From positions 45,359,095 through 45,423,094 of the forward strand of contig NC_084464.1 of NCBI RefSeq assembly GCF_027409185.1: a DNA stretch of 64,000 bases, read 5' to 3'. Positions 39,405 to 51,545 of the stretch are shown here, one piece after another (positions within the stretch are counted from its first letter, which is position 1; each line of letters starts with the position of its first letter). Source of the DNA: Cynocephalus volans. Taxonomy: Eukaryota; Chordata; Mammalia; Dermoptera; Cynocephalidae. The notes beneath the pieces were generated by a model. It saw only the letters and a list, made by a program, of their open reading frames with translations. It searched no databases and had not been told where the DNA came from. Made by a program: the position numbers and the translations under genes.

Positions 39405-40534
39405 CCTGCCACTCCCTCTTTATGCCATCCCCAGCAAGGTGTCTAAGCATGATGCTGTTGGAGCCGACCACCTAGGACAAGTGCAGTTTCTTCTCATGTG
39501 TTCTTAGGTTTGGAGGAGCCAGGCCTAGATGGGGAGGAAGACTGCAGATGGCAGGGCAGGCCTATCCACCGAGCACAAGGAGACATTTGAGACCTCTCCC
39601 GAGGGCCCCTCCACACCAGGCCTCTGAGATCCGTGACCTGCCTTGGCTGGGCCAGTCTGGGCTCTGATCCAGAGACGCCTTCAAGACACTCTGTCTGAGA
39701 AATGATTAGGAGCCTCTGAACCCGAGATGGGTCTGTAGTGAGTGATGGGGAGAAGGGAAGTGCTGGAAACAGTAAATAACCCAGAATCAATTTTTTGGGC
39801 ATGAATAGCACTATCTAGGATCTCTCCCATGATCTGGTATTTCTGACCCAATTAATTTGCAGTATTACAGTGTAATATCTGCAGTTTGATGTGGAAGGAA
39901 GGCAAATCAGGATTCATTGTGAGCTATTCCTTGTAATGCAAAAGGGAAATGCAGGCCAATGCGGGCCCAGGTCTGCTGTTGGGTCACAAGGCGTTAGCAG
40001 CACAAGCTGTTGGGGTGAAGCGGCCTCCCCTCGCGGCCCTCTGGGATGCAGAGCTCATGGGTCGGCCCTTTAGGAACTGTCTCAGTGGGAATATGTCTTC
40101 TCTCCCTTCTTTGTCAGGTGCCATTGTCCTTAATGGGTATTTTCTGCTGTCACAGTTAGTGCGTTAGAAACGGAGAGATGTGTGGATAACAAGCCAAATA
40201 ACAACTGCTTTGTCTTTGCCATGTATGTTATCTCTCCCTACCAATGTTTAGTTAGTGGCTGTTTCTCCTGCTAGAAACTGGACAAAAATAAAAGGAAGGC
40301 ATAATCTGATGTTCTTTATTTTCCCAATGGGAATTGCCAAGATGTGCAGTGGCTGAGGCAGGGGGAGGCGTAATCTAACCCAAGCCTGGGAAAGGAAGTT
40401 CACAGTACTCAGAGGAGATGGCTCAAACCATACGTGGGCACTTGATTGTCTTTCCCATATTGGGCAGAGGTGTTAGCAATGTAGCTCTCCTTGCCTCATG
40501 ACCTTGAAAATATTGTTTGCTGTGTACTGCCATA

Positions 40535-40680
40535 ACATCTTCATTAATGGCCTGGAACAGGGAGGCAACAGCATGTTAATTAAATTTGCAGATGATACTA
40601 AATTGGGAGATGTAGCAAACATCAGGGAGGACAGAGACCTAATACAAGGAGATGTCAGGAGTTTAGAATTATGAGCTGGA
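40535..40680 (+). mobile_element. L3/CR1 LINE fragment with reverse-transcriptase motif
   Basis: Reads IFINGLEQGGNSMLIKFADD then TKLGDVANIREDRDLIQGDV, ending at a stop at 40672. This matches the CR1/L3 palm motif FADDTKLG. The element decays beyond this and may extend to about 41.2 kb. Confidence 0.8.
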
Positions 40681-43600
40681 AATGGCCAGGTGAGCAGCTA
40701 GACGTAGGATGGAGCCTGTGCGAGGGACGAAGGGAGGGACCCACAAGGAAGGAAAGTTGCAATTGGGGGCACCTGGGGGAGGCGGGGCAGTTAAAACACT
40801 GCCCTGTTTTCCAGATGGTTCCCTCGAACAGGTGGAGAATAGTGGCTAAAGAAAGGCAGAGTTCAGATGAGCGGAAATAGCCCAGGGATCGCTAGGAGTA
40901 CCGAAGTTGAAGGTATAAAAATGAAAAATGAAAGGTTTTGAAAGATTGGCTTGCCCAGAATGCTGGTAAGAATTAAATGTGTGTTGCTCATGTTAAGCAA
41001 AGGCCAAGGAGAGGCAAATAATCCAGCTGCAGGAGATGGGGAGGGGAGAGATAGTGGTTGCTAAGCCTTTGTGTTTAAAGTCCTGATGTCCCTCACAGAG
41101 TTAGAGGTGTGCAACTGGATTCAGGAGCAAAAGTACAAGTTGATGATGATGACATTTAAAACTAGGTCAAGCAAAGCACTGAAGGAGGTGTTTTGGGCAA
41201 CAACTGTGCCTTGGCCCAGGGAACACAAGCTTTGGTGATCTGTGGGTATTTTTATTCTTTTTCTTCTATAGCTCAGGACCTTTTTTCAGAACTCACAAAT
41301 GATTTGTTGAGAAATGATACACAGCAGAAATTGTATACTAAAAATCCCATGATAGAGACAGTGTAAGTGGAGAGGAAAATAGAGACACAGAAAGAGTCCA
41401 TCAGGATTAATTTCCAATTTGCTGAGCTTCTTGTTTGTGTGTTACATCTGTTACGTGAATTGACATTCCTGCATCTCCAATTTCCTGTCGAGTCCACTTA
41501 ATGTGCACCAACAACCTGGACCCAAAACAATCTGATAAAATACTTTCCTTTTTGGTTCAGCCTCATGGACTATTGACAGTGTGCACGCAACTTGGGGACT
41601 CAATTGAGTTTTACAATAGCATCCCTGCTGACTTCCTGGTCAATATTACTCCGGGTGGTTAGACTACTCCTAGAAATATCCCAGTCACCAGCTTACTCTG
41701 GGTTCCCTTTCTATTTATGGGGGTTTATCACGAAAGCTGCTGCTATAAAACTTCAGGAAGAGGTCACATAACTTTTTTCCAGGGGCAGAGTGTGGGTGCT
41801 AAGAGCAGGGTCTATGGGATGGACTTCTGTGGGATTTGTTTTTTCTGTTCCTTCTGTGAATTGAGGTTGTGACACCAGATCTCCTTTTAATTGAATTTTA
41901 AATATATGTATTTATATTTTTATAGCAATGATGGATGTGTGCAAAGAGAAAGCAGATGGCTTTGGGAGTGACGAATTAATTATAAAGAAAGGTTGGCCTC
42001 TCATAAGCCAAAACCTCTCCTTTCTCTTCAACCCCTTCAGGGCAGGCAGCTCCGGCTCCCTGATCCGAGGGCACCAGGCACTAGAACAAGGAGGCAGGGA
42101 CAGCTGACACATTTTCATAAATGATTAAGAATCTGTAGTTGAGAAAAGTTTGCACTTTCATGTTTAAGAAGTAAAGAAGTCTTGGTAGAGGTTTTATGCT
42201 GTGTGGATGGGAGCCAAAATTGTTGCAAATGTCAGGCTAATCCAGGATAGATTCAGGTAAAAGACGCTAGCTGTCCAAACTTTCTTACTTCCATTGCATC
42301 AGCAAATCTCAGTCGTTGACTTCTCCACATCTGCTGGGTTGATGGCTTGTGAATCTGGGGGGCTGCCAGCTCCTGCAAATGGAAACAGCAGGCCACATGC
42401 AGCCTTGCAGTTGGCAGCTGTGGGTGACCATCACACAGGCCTCCTTCCCACCAGCCCACTCCAGAGGCAAGCAACAGGAAAGGTGGGGGGAATCCTATTT
42501 CCTCTGCAGTCCGTGGGCAGCTGGGTGAGGTCTGGGGAAGGGTGAGGGTCCCAGGAATTGCATGGGAACTGTTTGCTGGCCAAGTCTGGTGCTCGGGGGG
42601 GCCATTCACAGCTCTTGTTCCCTAGGGAGCTCACACCCCAATCCTTTCATAGATGTTTGGCTGAGCAGAAACCTGGTCTGCCACCATAAACAAGCAGGAT
42701 TCTCAGTTTCTCATTCTTGTGTTCTCTGATGTCCCACATCTAACTGAAATATGCACCAAATGGAAGCTCCTAAAATCTCAGGCAGGGTAGTAGGGTAAGC
42801 TGGAGGCATGATCTGGTGTTCACACTGTAGCATCCAGGATGCAGGATGAATTTGGAGACATTGGTTTAGATGGTAGCAGGCCTTGGCTATTCACCTAGAT
42901 CTAAACAAGAAAGAGCTACCTAAGCAGTTCTGTAGACGGGGACACCAGACAGAGATCACTCTTCCTTCCCCTGGCAACATCCATCCCTTTTTTTCCATCT
43001 CCACTTCTTAGGATAAGATTTTTCTTGAAAGAGCAACCAAGTTATTGGGAAACTGCAGCCAAAAACACTGCAGGACTTTGAAAGAACACCCTCAGCTCTC
43101 AGGCAAGACCATCATAGAGGTAATTCATTTAATCGTTATTCACCTAGGGCCCTGTCTCATGAATGTTTGACTGTCAGAACTGAATTCCATCCCAAAGAAA
43201 AGCTCCGCCTCAGAGAAGATTTGCAGTTGTTCTTTGTAAAAAGGAGAGAAAAAAAAGGGGGGGGGGGTTATTTAAAATAGACACGAGTAAGCCCCCAAGG
43301 GACAGGAGGCATAAACTGCAGGAACAGCTGCAATCAAACTTGAATCCTCCTGGTTTAGGATTTTACTAAGGAGGATGGAAAATGAAAGGGAGCAGAGTAT
43401 CCCCACTCACTTCCAAGCTACATCAAGGCAGTGAGCTTGTGACAGGAAGATTACCTGCAGAAGGGCTTTATTTGATGTGAAAAGGGTTAACGTCATCTTA
43501 GTAGATTAGAAATTCTCTGGCTCTCTTAGGAGTGAGAGCAAATTCAGAGCTTCAGCATGAAGGAATGAGCATGAACCCCTTTTAGACACTGGGAACAAAA

Positions 43601-45685
43601 GGGGGAAATGGCTGGACTCACTTTGTGTTAAACAGACTCTTGAGGTTCATGAGTTTTGTTGTCCTCATTTGGGGGACAGCCTTGCTGGGTTGTGGGGAGG
43701 TAATGTGGGGCAGGGGCAAGACTATGTTTAGTTTAGGGCAGTGTGTAAGAGCTGCAGCTGGGGAAGCCATTGGTGAGTAGTGGTCACCTGCCCAGTGTTC
43801 AGCTCTGTGCTAGGCACTGGGTGGGGGTATGATATGAGCATGGCCCACCCCTGCAGGAGTACTTACTCTATCCAAGAGGAAAAGACAACCAGCCAGGAAT
43901 CAATGCTAAGTACCATGAGGTGGCATTTTTCATGGCAGCAAGCTCTGGGGGACTCCAAGGAAGAGACCATCCTTGAGGCCAGAGTCATCAGGGAGGGCTT
44001 CCAAGAGGGGGGGGATGGGCAGGTTTTGGCTGTATGGTGGGAAGGCATGCAAGCCTCAGAAATCTTCTCCATGCCCGTGCCAGCCCCCTCTCCCTTTCTG
44101 CCTCTCTTTGCCCTCGTTGTTGCATCCCTCTGCCCTCAGCACCTCCCACACCCCACCTTCACCCTCCCTAGAGACCAAGGACACATTTCAGGCCAGCCGT
44201 GTTATTGGATTTTAAATGATGCGATGGTTTTTTAATTCTTACTTTAATTGCCTTTCCATGCAGGGCACTGAGAATGGTTGATTATCAGGCAGCTGGGCCC
44301 AGTGGTGACATTCCTTATCCGATGTCCCTTCAAGCTGCAGTGAAAGGGACATGCTCTTAGGGCCTCAAGAGTGGGGTTTTCTTAGGCCTCGAGCCACCCC
44401 CTTCTCAGCTTCCACCCTGCGGGAGCCTGACCACTTTAGCCTGGGTGCGCTGTCCGTGGTGCTGATATATCTGGCCTCCCCGGGGCACTCCATGCAGCTT
44501 TGGAACTTGGAGGACTGAATAATTTAAACAAATAGGCTTGGACATATTTGTCTTTTCCCCGAGGGCAGCAAAACAACCCCTGCTGAGTCTCTGGAATGAT
44601 TACCCCTCGTTCAAGTGTGCTCAGGAAAATGAGAGATTCTGGAAGATGGAGAGGGGAGTGTGGGCCGGCTCTGCAGCAGCCTTCCTGCTGCGGGTGGGGC
44701 TGGCTGTTAGCTCTCAAAAGAGGGCAGCCCTGGAGAGACAAGCCCAGCCCTCCTCTCAGCCACTGGCCTCATCATATCTGTGTGAGGGGAACTGTTTTTC
44801 CCTCAGTGTTTTTCCTCAAAGCTCATAATGACCAGCTCAGTGCTCTGCCATGATGGCCCCAGTTTATCCTAAAAGACTCTCCCAGCTGCTCAGTGAGTGG
44901 AGGCTCCACACAGAACCAATGAGACAGACCTGTGCAGTGAGAAGACAGCTCATGGGAGGACAAAACAGTCCGGCACATGTTAACCATGTGGAGTGTGCAG
45001 CAGGACTCTCCTTCACCCTCCAATTCACAAGCTGCTATAGTTGAGGTCCTGTGTGACCCTCACACCTGGGTCCAGCCCAGCCAGGAGAGATGCCCACAGA
45101 GATGCTCATCCTCCTGCTGCCCCTGCTGCATCTTGCAGCTCCCTCTCTGGGTCTCTGTTCTCTCCAAATGCTCTTTGTTTCTCCCTCCCACCCCACCTCA
45201 CAGGCCAGCGCTGAGCAGCTGCACCCGAAGGGCCCCTCTTCACAGATCCCAACCACCTCTTTCTCCCCTCTCCTTTCCCCATGTACTTAAGCCACTTGAG
45301 CCCTCCTGCATCCAGCAGATACAAGGTCATCAGTCCATGACCAGGGCACTGAGTGTCGGGCCCTGGGAAAGAGAGATGCAGTCCACTTCCTTGAGGGCTA
45401 AGCTCTCTCTGTGGGGAGGAGGGTGTGAGAGCCCCTTCTCCTCCAGGAGGCCCAGACCCATGGGCCATCTCTGGAGAGCCAAGGAGGCTACCATCTCTTG
45501 ATCAAACTCACCAAGGCCACCACTGGGATTGCGCCCCTGCATGATGGGTGGTGGTAGGGGACCTAAGTGTAATTTGGTATTGGAAGGGGCCAAGGCAAGA
45601 GAGCTCCCCCAAACCATACTGTATACACCAGAGGGGAGAGAGTATGGGAGCTCAGGAGCCTGAGGAGAATCAAAGGATGGGGTGG

Positions 45686-45693
45686 TGACGTCA
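45686..45693. promoter_or_regulatory. Perfect palindromic CRE
   Basis: tgacgtca, the full CREB/ATF octamer, in otherwise CpG-poor intergenic DNA. Confidence 0.35.
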
Positions 45694-46479
45694 AGCCTCA
45701 CAGCCTGGCAGTGCCGGCAGCACCTCCACCCCCCAGCTGGGCCTGTGTCCCCCACCATCGCCCCACTGTCACTATCAGAGTGCGGGTGTGACAGGCTCCA
45801 CCCAGCCTTCCTGCTTTCATCTTGGCATTTCAATTCGCTGATTTAACACTTCCTCAGAACGCAGGGTTGGTTTTCTTCCAGCTTGATTTCCTATGGTTTG
45901 TCTCTTCGTTGTTTTTTTTGTTAAAAGAATAAAGCCAAAGACAAGCACCTGTCTTTTATGCTCTTGGCTGAAATTTTGCAGCTGTTGGTGGTAAGGGAGG
46001 TGGAAGGAGGCAGGAGGGGACGTGTTAGGGAGACGGGACACAGAAGGACAGGATTTCTGCACCCGATGAGGGTGAGCTCTGCCTCAGGGAGGAGCCCTCA
46101 CTCGAAGACCCTGGAGCTGGGGGCAGATGTGGCTGGCACCAGAGGACTCTCTCTTGCAGCAGCCAGAGCCCTAAGTTGCCCTGACAACACTCAGGGTCCA
46201 CAAATGTGCAAGCCCGAAGGCTGGATTAGGGTCACCCAGCACAACCAAGTGGAGCCTGACCCCTCCCAGACACGGAGTTAGCTTTCCCACCCCTCCCAAC
46301 CTCCAGCAGAAATGGAATAAGCAGGCTCGGGCAGTGGGCTGTGGGCACCACTCTTGTCAGGAACAGCCCCATCGGGAGACTGTAGGGGCAGAAAAGAGCC
46401 CAGTTGTGTTCTAGAAATTGACAGGTCAGCATGGAATGGAATGAACCCCAGGGGTGGGGAGGGTGGTTGAGCTGGGGGA

Positions 46480-47240
46480 GGGGAGAGAGGAGCAGATCAT
46501 GCAGGGCCCTGAAGGTCATGTGAGGACATTTACCATGTTTTGACTGTCAGCAGCCTCCCATCCTCCCATTTGGGGGCAGAGAGAGGGAAGCCAGAGGGGC
46601 CAGATCCTCTCTCTGTCTCTGCTAGGATTTGCCACATGACTTGACTTGGCCGATTGTTCACTCCCGCCCTGGACTTTGAGTCTCAAGTGGCCAAAGATGG
46701 AAAGAAAGTCAGGCCCCCTCTAAGTGGTGATGGGGATGCCCTGGGGATGTTCTGTCCAGGACATCTGCCAAAAGATGCCTCTTACCTGTTTTCCAAATCT
46801 ACAGTATCCTGTTACGAGTTCTGAGGCCCCATATCCTCCAGCAGAGCCCTTTCTTTCTTACAGTAGCCAGAAACAGATGGTGTTCACGTGAATGAGCACA
46901 CTGGCCCTGGGTAGGTGTTTGAATGGGACACACTGGGGGGCTTTAGACAGGGGATCCCCAGACCTAAACTATGTTTTTAAAAGATCATTCTGGGTATTGT
47001 GTGCAAAGTGGGTTGTGGGGAGGCAAGGAGAGAAGCAGGAACACCAGCTGGGAGGTCACAGGCCGGGGAGAGATGACAGTGACGATGGAAACCAAAGATT
47101 CAAGTGACTTAGGTACTTGGAAACGGATTGGGTGGTGATTGAATGTATGGAAAAAAGAATGAGGATGGTGTTCAGCATTCTGACTCAAGTACTGTGTGGA
47201 CAGTGCTGGTACTTACTGAGCTGGAGAAAACTGAGGAAAG
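46480..47240 (+). repeat. Ancient mammalian dispersed repeat (same kind as 2870-3240, later part)
   Basis: gcagatcatgcagggccctg, aaaagatcattctgggtatt and ttgtggggaggcaaggagag follow the same recalled consensus. Parts also occur near 50450-50720 and 55240-55410. Confidence 0.5.
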
Positions 47241-47291
47241 AAGAGATACATGTTGGGGGAGATAGAATCAACAGCTCCATGTTGAATGTTT

Positions 47292-47440
47292 TTTTTTTTT
47301 GTGTGTGTGTGTGTCATTTTTCATGACTGGCACTCAGCCAGTGAGTGCACCGGTCAGTCCTATATAGGATCCGAACCCGCGGTGGGAGCGTCGCCGCGCT
47401 CCCAGTGCCGCACGCTACCGAGTGCGCCACGGGCTCGGCC
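47292..47440 (-). mobile_element. tRNA-like SINE, divergent subfamily
   Basis: Flanked by a duplication of about 15 bp, ccatgttgaatgttt, at 47277-47291 and 47441-47455. On the minus strand it begins gggccgagcccgtggcgcac, keeps the B-box and the tatatagga segment, but has a different second half (ctggctgagtgccagtcatg) and a (ca)n-A tail. Confidence 0.87.
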
Positions 47441-47459
47441 CCATGTTGAATGTTTTAAG

Positions 47460-47990
47460 TGTGAGACACTGTATCAGTGAGGGTCCAAGCAGGAAAACAG
47501 AACTTTTGCCAGGTAGTTCCATAAGGGAATGTAACACACAGAATGAGTTATAGAGGTGCTAGAAAAGCTAAAGCAGAAGGTGGGGGAATGACCCAGAGAC
47601 TGCTAATGGCAGGAACCTGCTCCAGCCTAGGATGGAGGAACAAGGAGCAGAGATGGTATTACCAGAGCCCAGGAGCCAGGCTGCCCTGATGGAGCTGCGA
47701 TGCAGAGAAGGGGAGCCCAGGGGACTCTCAGGCTGGAAATGGAACAGTGAAGGGGACAAACTATGGAGGCCGACAAACAGCCAGATAAACAGCCACTGGC
47801 AGAGACACCACAAATCAGAGGGGAAGAGATAATCCTGGCTTCTCCTCTTCTCTCTCCCACCAGTATCCGGCTAGCAGCTTCCATTGGCCAAATCTGACAG
47901 GAAGCCAACAGGCAAGGAGCCTGGGAAATGTAGTTTACTGGGGCAGGCGCTGAGATCCTGCGCAGAAAAGGGTGGGGTAGACAAGCAAGA
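47460..47990 (+). repeat. Ancient interspersed repeat (family uncertain)
   Basis: gtgagggtccaagcaggaaa, ccattggccaaatctgacag and agcctgggaaatgtagttta have the pattern of an old L1 or LTR element. A younger SINE sits immediately to its left. Confidence 0.4.
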
Positions 47991-50900
47991 AGGTCAGTGC
48001 AGATGTCTCCCAGAGACCAAGTTTAACAAGTCTCACTCCAGGGACAGCTGTATTTTTAACAAGCCCTATTCAAAGGGATAAGTCTGTAATGAGGGGATTC
48101 AGGAATCAGGGACAGGTGTGTTTGGGGACCACAGGATCATGAGGGTCTCTCCTAGTTCCCCTGCAGGATGTGACCTAGACCATCTAGGTTGGTTCTACCT
48201 TGGAAGTCAGATCGGCCTTGTTAATATTCTAAGAGAGCCACCCCCACCCCTGACACCCCCAGCCTTTCTCTCTGGGAAATGGAAAGAGCGGACTTGTCAG
48301 AAACTTGCCTCCAGGATAAAGAGAAGGAGGAGAAATGTGATTAGGAGAGCCATGAAGTGTGATGACAGCAGCTGCTTAATACAGAAAAAAGAATCCTAAT
48401 TATTGCTTGGACAAGCAGGGAAGTAAAAGTCAATCAGAGCCACAAGAGAGGGCAGGCACGCATGTCAGGGCAGCTGCCCCCCACTAAAAACCACGTCCCT
48501 CCTCATGGTGGAGGGGCCTCTGACTGAGAGGCAAGAAGACAGTGACCAAGGGAGCCAGGTCAGTTGACCACACGCCCTGAGGGGAAACGGTGGTTCCAGC
48601 GAGGAACCGGAAGGGCTGAGGCAGGAGAGCTGCGTTCTTTTCCAGTGGGGAAAGCAGGGGCTTTGGGAGCCTTGCACACCCCCCTGGCTTCTTGGGGCCT
48701 CAGTTTTCTAATCTGTCGTAACCCAGATACCTCCAGCTTCTTTAGTTTATGGGGACCGTACTTCCTTCAATGCCCACACAGCAATACTCTGAGCCCCTAT
48801 GCTCTCTGCTCTGTGCGGCAAGTCCAGCCTTTTCCAGGTTCCCCTCCAAAGTAGTTCCGGGGATCCGCAAGGAGTTCTTGCACATCTCCCAAATCCATGG
48901 GAGCTGCTCCACCAGCATATTGCTCCAGCTGATGGCTGTTCCTGGGCTCTGACGGTCACCTCCTCACTGTGGGCATTTCTAGGTCAATTCCTTCATCTTC
49001 GAACCCCTTTCCTCTGAGCTGGGACACAGGCCTAATTCCCTTAATTCGTGAAGTCTGACTAAGACCAGGCTCTGGGGTTTAAGCAAGCTTTACTTAGGGC
49101 TTAGCCAACGTAAAGAAAAATTGGTTAGCAGGAGCTCTGATCCTGGGTCTGAAGGCTCCATGCCTCCATGTGCACCTCCCCAACCCCTCTCCCACTGGGA
49201 GGCTCTCACCTTAGATTGGACCTGATGTCAAGGGGCTGCTCATACCTTTAAGAGAGTGCCTTTGGCCATGGCCCTGTGACCCAGAGTCCAGGCCCCCAAC
49301 CTCTGCTGAGCTCAGAGAGAGATGGGGTTGGGGGGTGGATATTGTCTCCTGAATCATGAACTTCTTAGCAGATCCATCCCCTCTAGTCCAGGAGAGAAGT
49401 CTGGCTGCACTTTTACAGAATCGATCTGCTACATTATTTTTCTCAGAACAAAAGAGCTGTCTTTCCACAACGTAAATCAGAGAATTGCTGACAGTTTTGA
49501 CACAGAAGCTTGTTTCCATATCTGGCCACTGAGGTTACAAAAATGTTGGGGCTTGGTGTGGTTGGAGCCCCTTTTCATGAGAATAAGGGGGTCATAAGGT
49601 CTGCCTTGCTGGGCATTGTGAGCATAACTAGATAAAGGATGTAAAGAGTGTGGTAAATATGGTAGGGGCTCAATAAATGCTGAGAGAAACACCATATTTG
49701 CTCAGTTACTTCAACTGTAATATAAGGAGTTGGGGGGGTGGGCCATACTGGGGTCTCTTGGAGGCCTCTCCCAACCTCTCAGCACTAGACACAAGGAAGC
49801 CTGAGGCCTTTCTGGGTGACGACAAGGGGCTTGGGAGGGGACCAGACCACGCATTGTGGATGTGACCACTGAAATGCATGTGGAGCAGGGTTCAGGCAGA
49901 CTCTCTCCCTGCCATGCTGTGTGCCCCTTAAGCAAGGCATGACCTCTCTGTGTCTCACTTTCAGCAACTGACAACTGGGCATGTTAGTCTCGTCCCATCC
50001 CCCACCTCCTGTGTTGACCTGAGATGTTATTGAGATGTGGATGTGAAAATCTTTCTCCAACTTAAATGTCATCTCCACCAAGGACAGGTTTAAGTGTCTG
50101 ACTCAGTTTTGAGTTGCTAACAAAACCTGTACGTGAAGCAAAGCCAGGCCTTGTGGGGTTGTGTGAACCAAGAAGTCCCATCTGTATGTGAATGGCTTGG
50201 AGAAACCACCTGCACCCAGACCTACACATGTGTGACATTGTCCTTGTCACTGAGCCCCTGCTGAGCTCGCCTTGAGTGGAGTGACTTTGCCTTCTCTCTC
50301 TACTCTCCTCCCCAGGCTTAGCCCTCCCTGGCACACAGTGGTATTTAATAAGAGTTGGTGAAATAAAAGGATCTGTGGGTGAGATGCCCTGGTGGTGGTG
50401 AGAAGGATGGGAGGGAGAAGGAACATCTCAGGATATAAAGATGGTCTGCTATTTGCTCAGCTGTAAGCGGTTACCGAGAGCCTACAATGGAGATGTGGAG
50501 AAGGAGAAGGCACGGTCCCTGCCCTTCAGGAGCTCCCAGCTACATTGGAGGGGAAGCAATTGACCCACAGCCCCAGTTAAGGGTGGGCCAGGCAAAATCC
50601 AGAGGGTACAGAGGATAAAGTTTGGTGGCCCTTCAGTACTAGGTGGGCCAGGAGGGCTCCCTGGAGGAGATGGCATTTAGATGCAGAGTGGAGAGTAGGA
50701 CGCTTGGGGACAGCTTCTCACAGGACTTGATCGAGTCGGGGAGAGGTTAGGCAGGCAAGGTGCTTTTCAGGAGAATGGCTGGGGATGCGGGCTCTGTTCT
50801 AGACAGCTAGAGGGGGAAGCCAACTGCCTCTACCCCGCATCTGGACATGGACCCTCTCCTGGTGGGTCTGCTTCTGCTGGGGCTGGGCAGCCCACTGCTT

Positions 50901-51419
50901 TGCACTATCCTGCAAGCTTTGAGGCCATCAAACACCTACGTTCTGGGGTAAAAGTGCAGCTCAATTCACCTGAACACAGGATTACGAGACATCCACTGTG
51001 ACCCGCAAGCTGTGGTTCTGACTGCCTTCTTCCTTGGGGGTTTGGGGAGGGAAGAGGACTCGGTTTCGGGCCTGAGATTGCTCCTACTCGCTGTGCTGGG
51101 GAGGGGTTTAGATGGGGAATCAGAGGCCTGCACAGCTACATTCAAAATGTGAGGAAGACACACAGACCAGTGGCTCCTTTCTTTTCAAGAATAAGAATCC
51201 ACATTTGACATAAAAATCTTTCAACAGCTTTGAACACCGACAGGGTATGAAAGAATTACCATCGAGCTTTATTATTTTTTTGAAGTATAATAATGGTATT
51301 TTGACTCTGTTTAAAAATAAAGAGTCCTTACCTTTTAGAGACACATAGTGAAATATTGAAATATGAAATGAGATGATGGCTGGGATTTGCTTCAAAACAC
51401 CAGGGGAGGCTGGGTGTGT

Positions 51420-51545
51420 AGATGCCGCAAGACTGGCTATGAGCTGATGACTCGATGCTGGGCGAGGTGTACCTGGGGCTTCATTAGACTATTCTCTGTA
51501 CTTCTGTGAATTTTTGGAATTTTCCATAATAAGAACATTTAAAAA
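51420..51545 (+). mobile_element. L1-type 3' UTR remnant
   Basis: Contains gatgctgggcgaggtgtacc, cattagactattctctgtac and gaattttccataataagaac, typical of old L1 3' ends. Confidence 0.65.

Noticed and set aside
40535-40680. Protein-coding gene with a reverse-transcriptase motif
   Set aside because: The frame stops after about 45 codons and flanking DNA is decayed. It is a LINE fossil.
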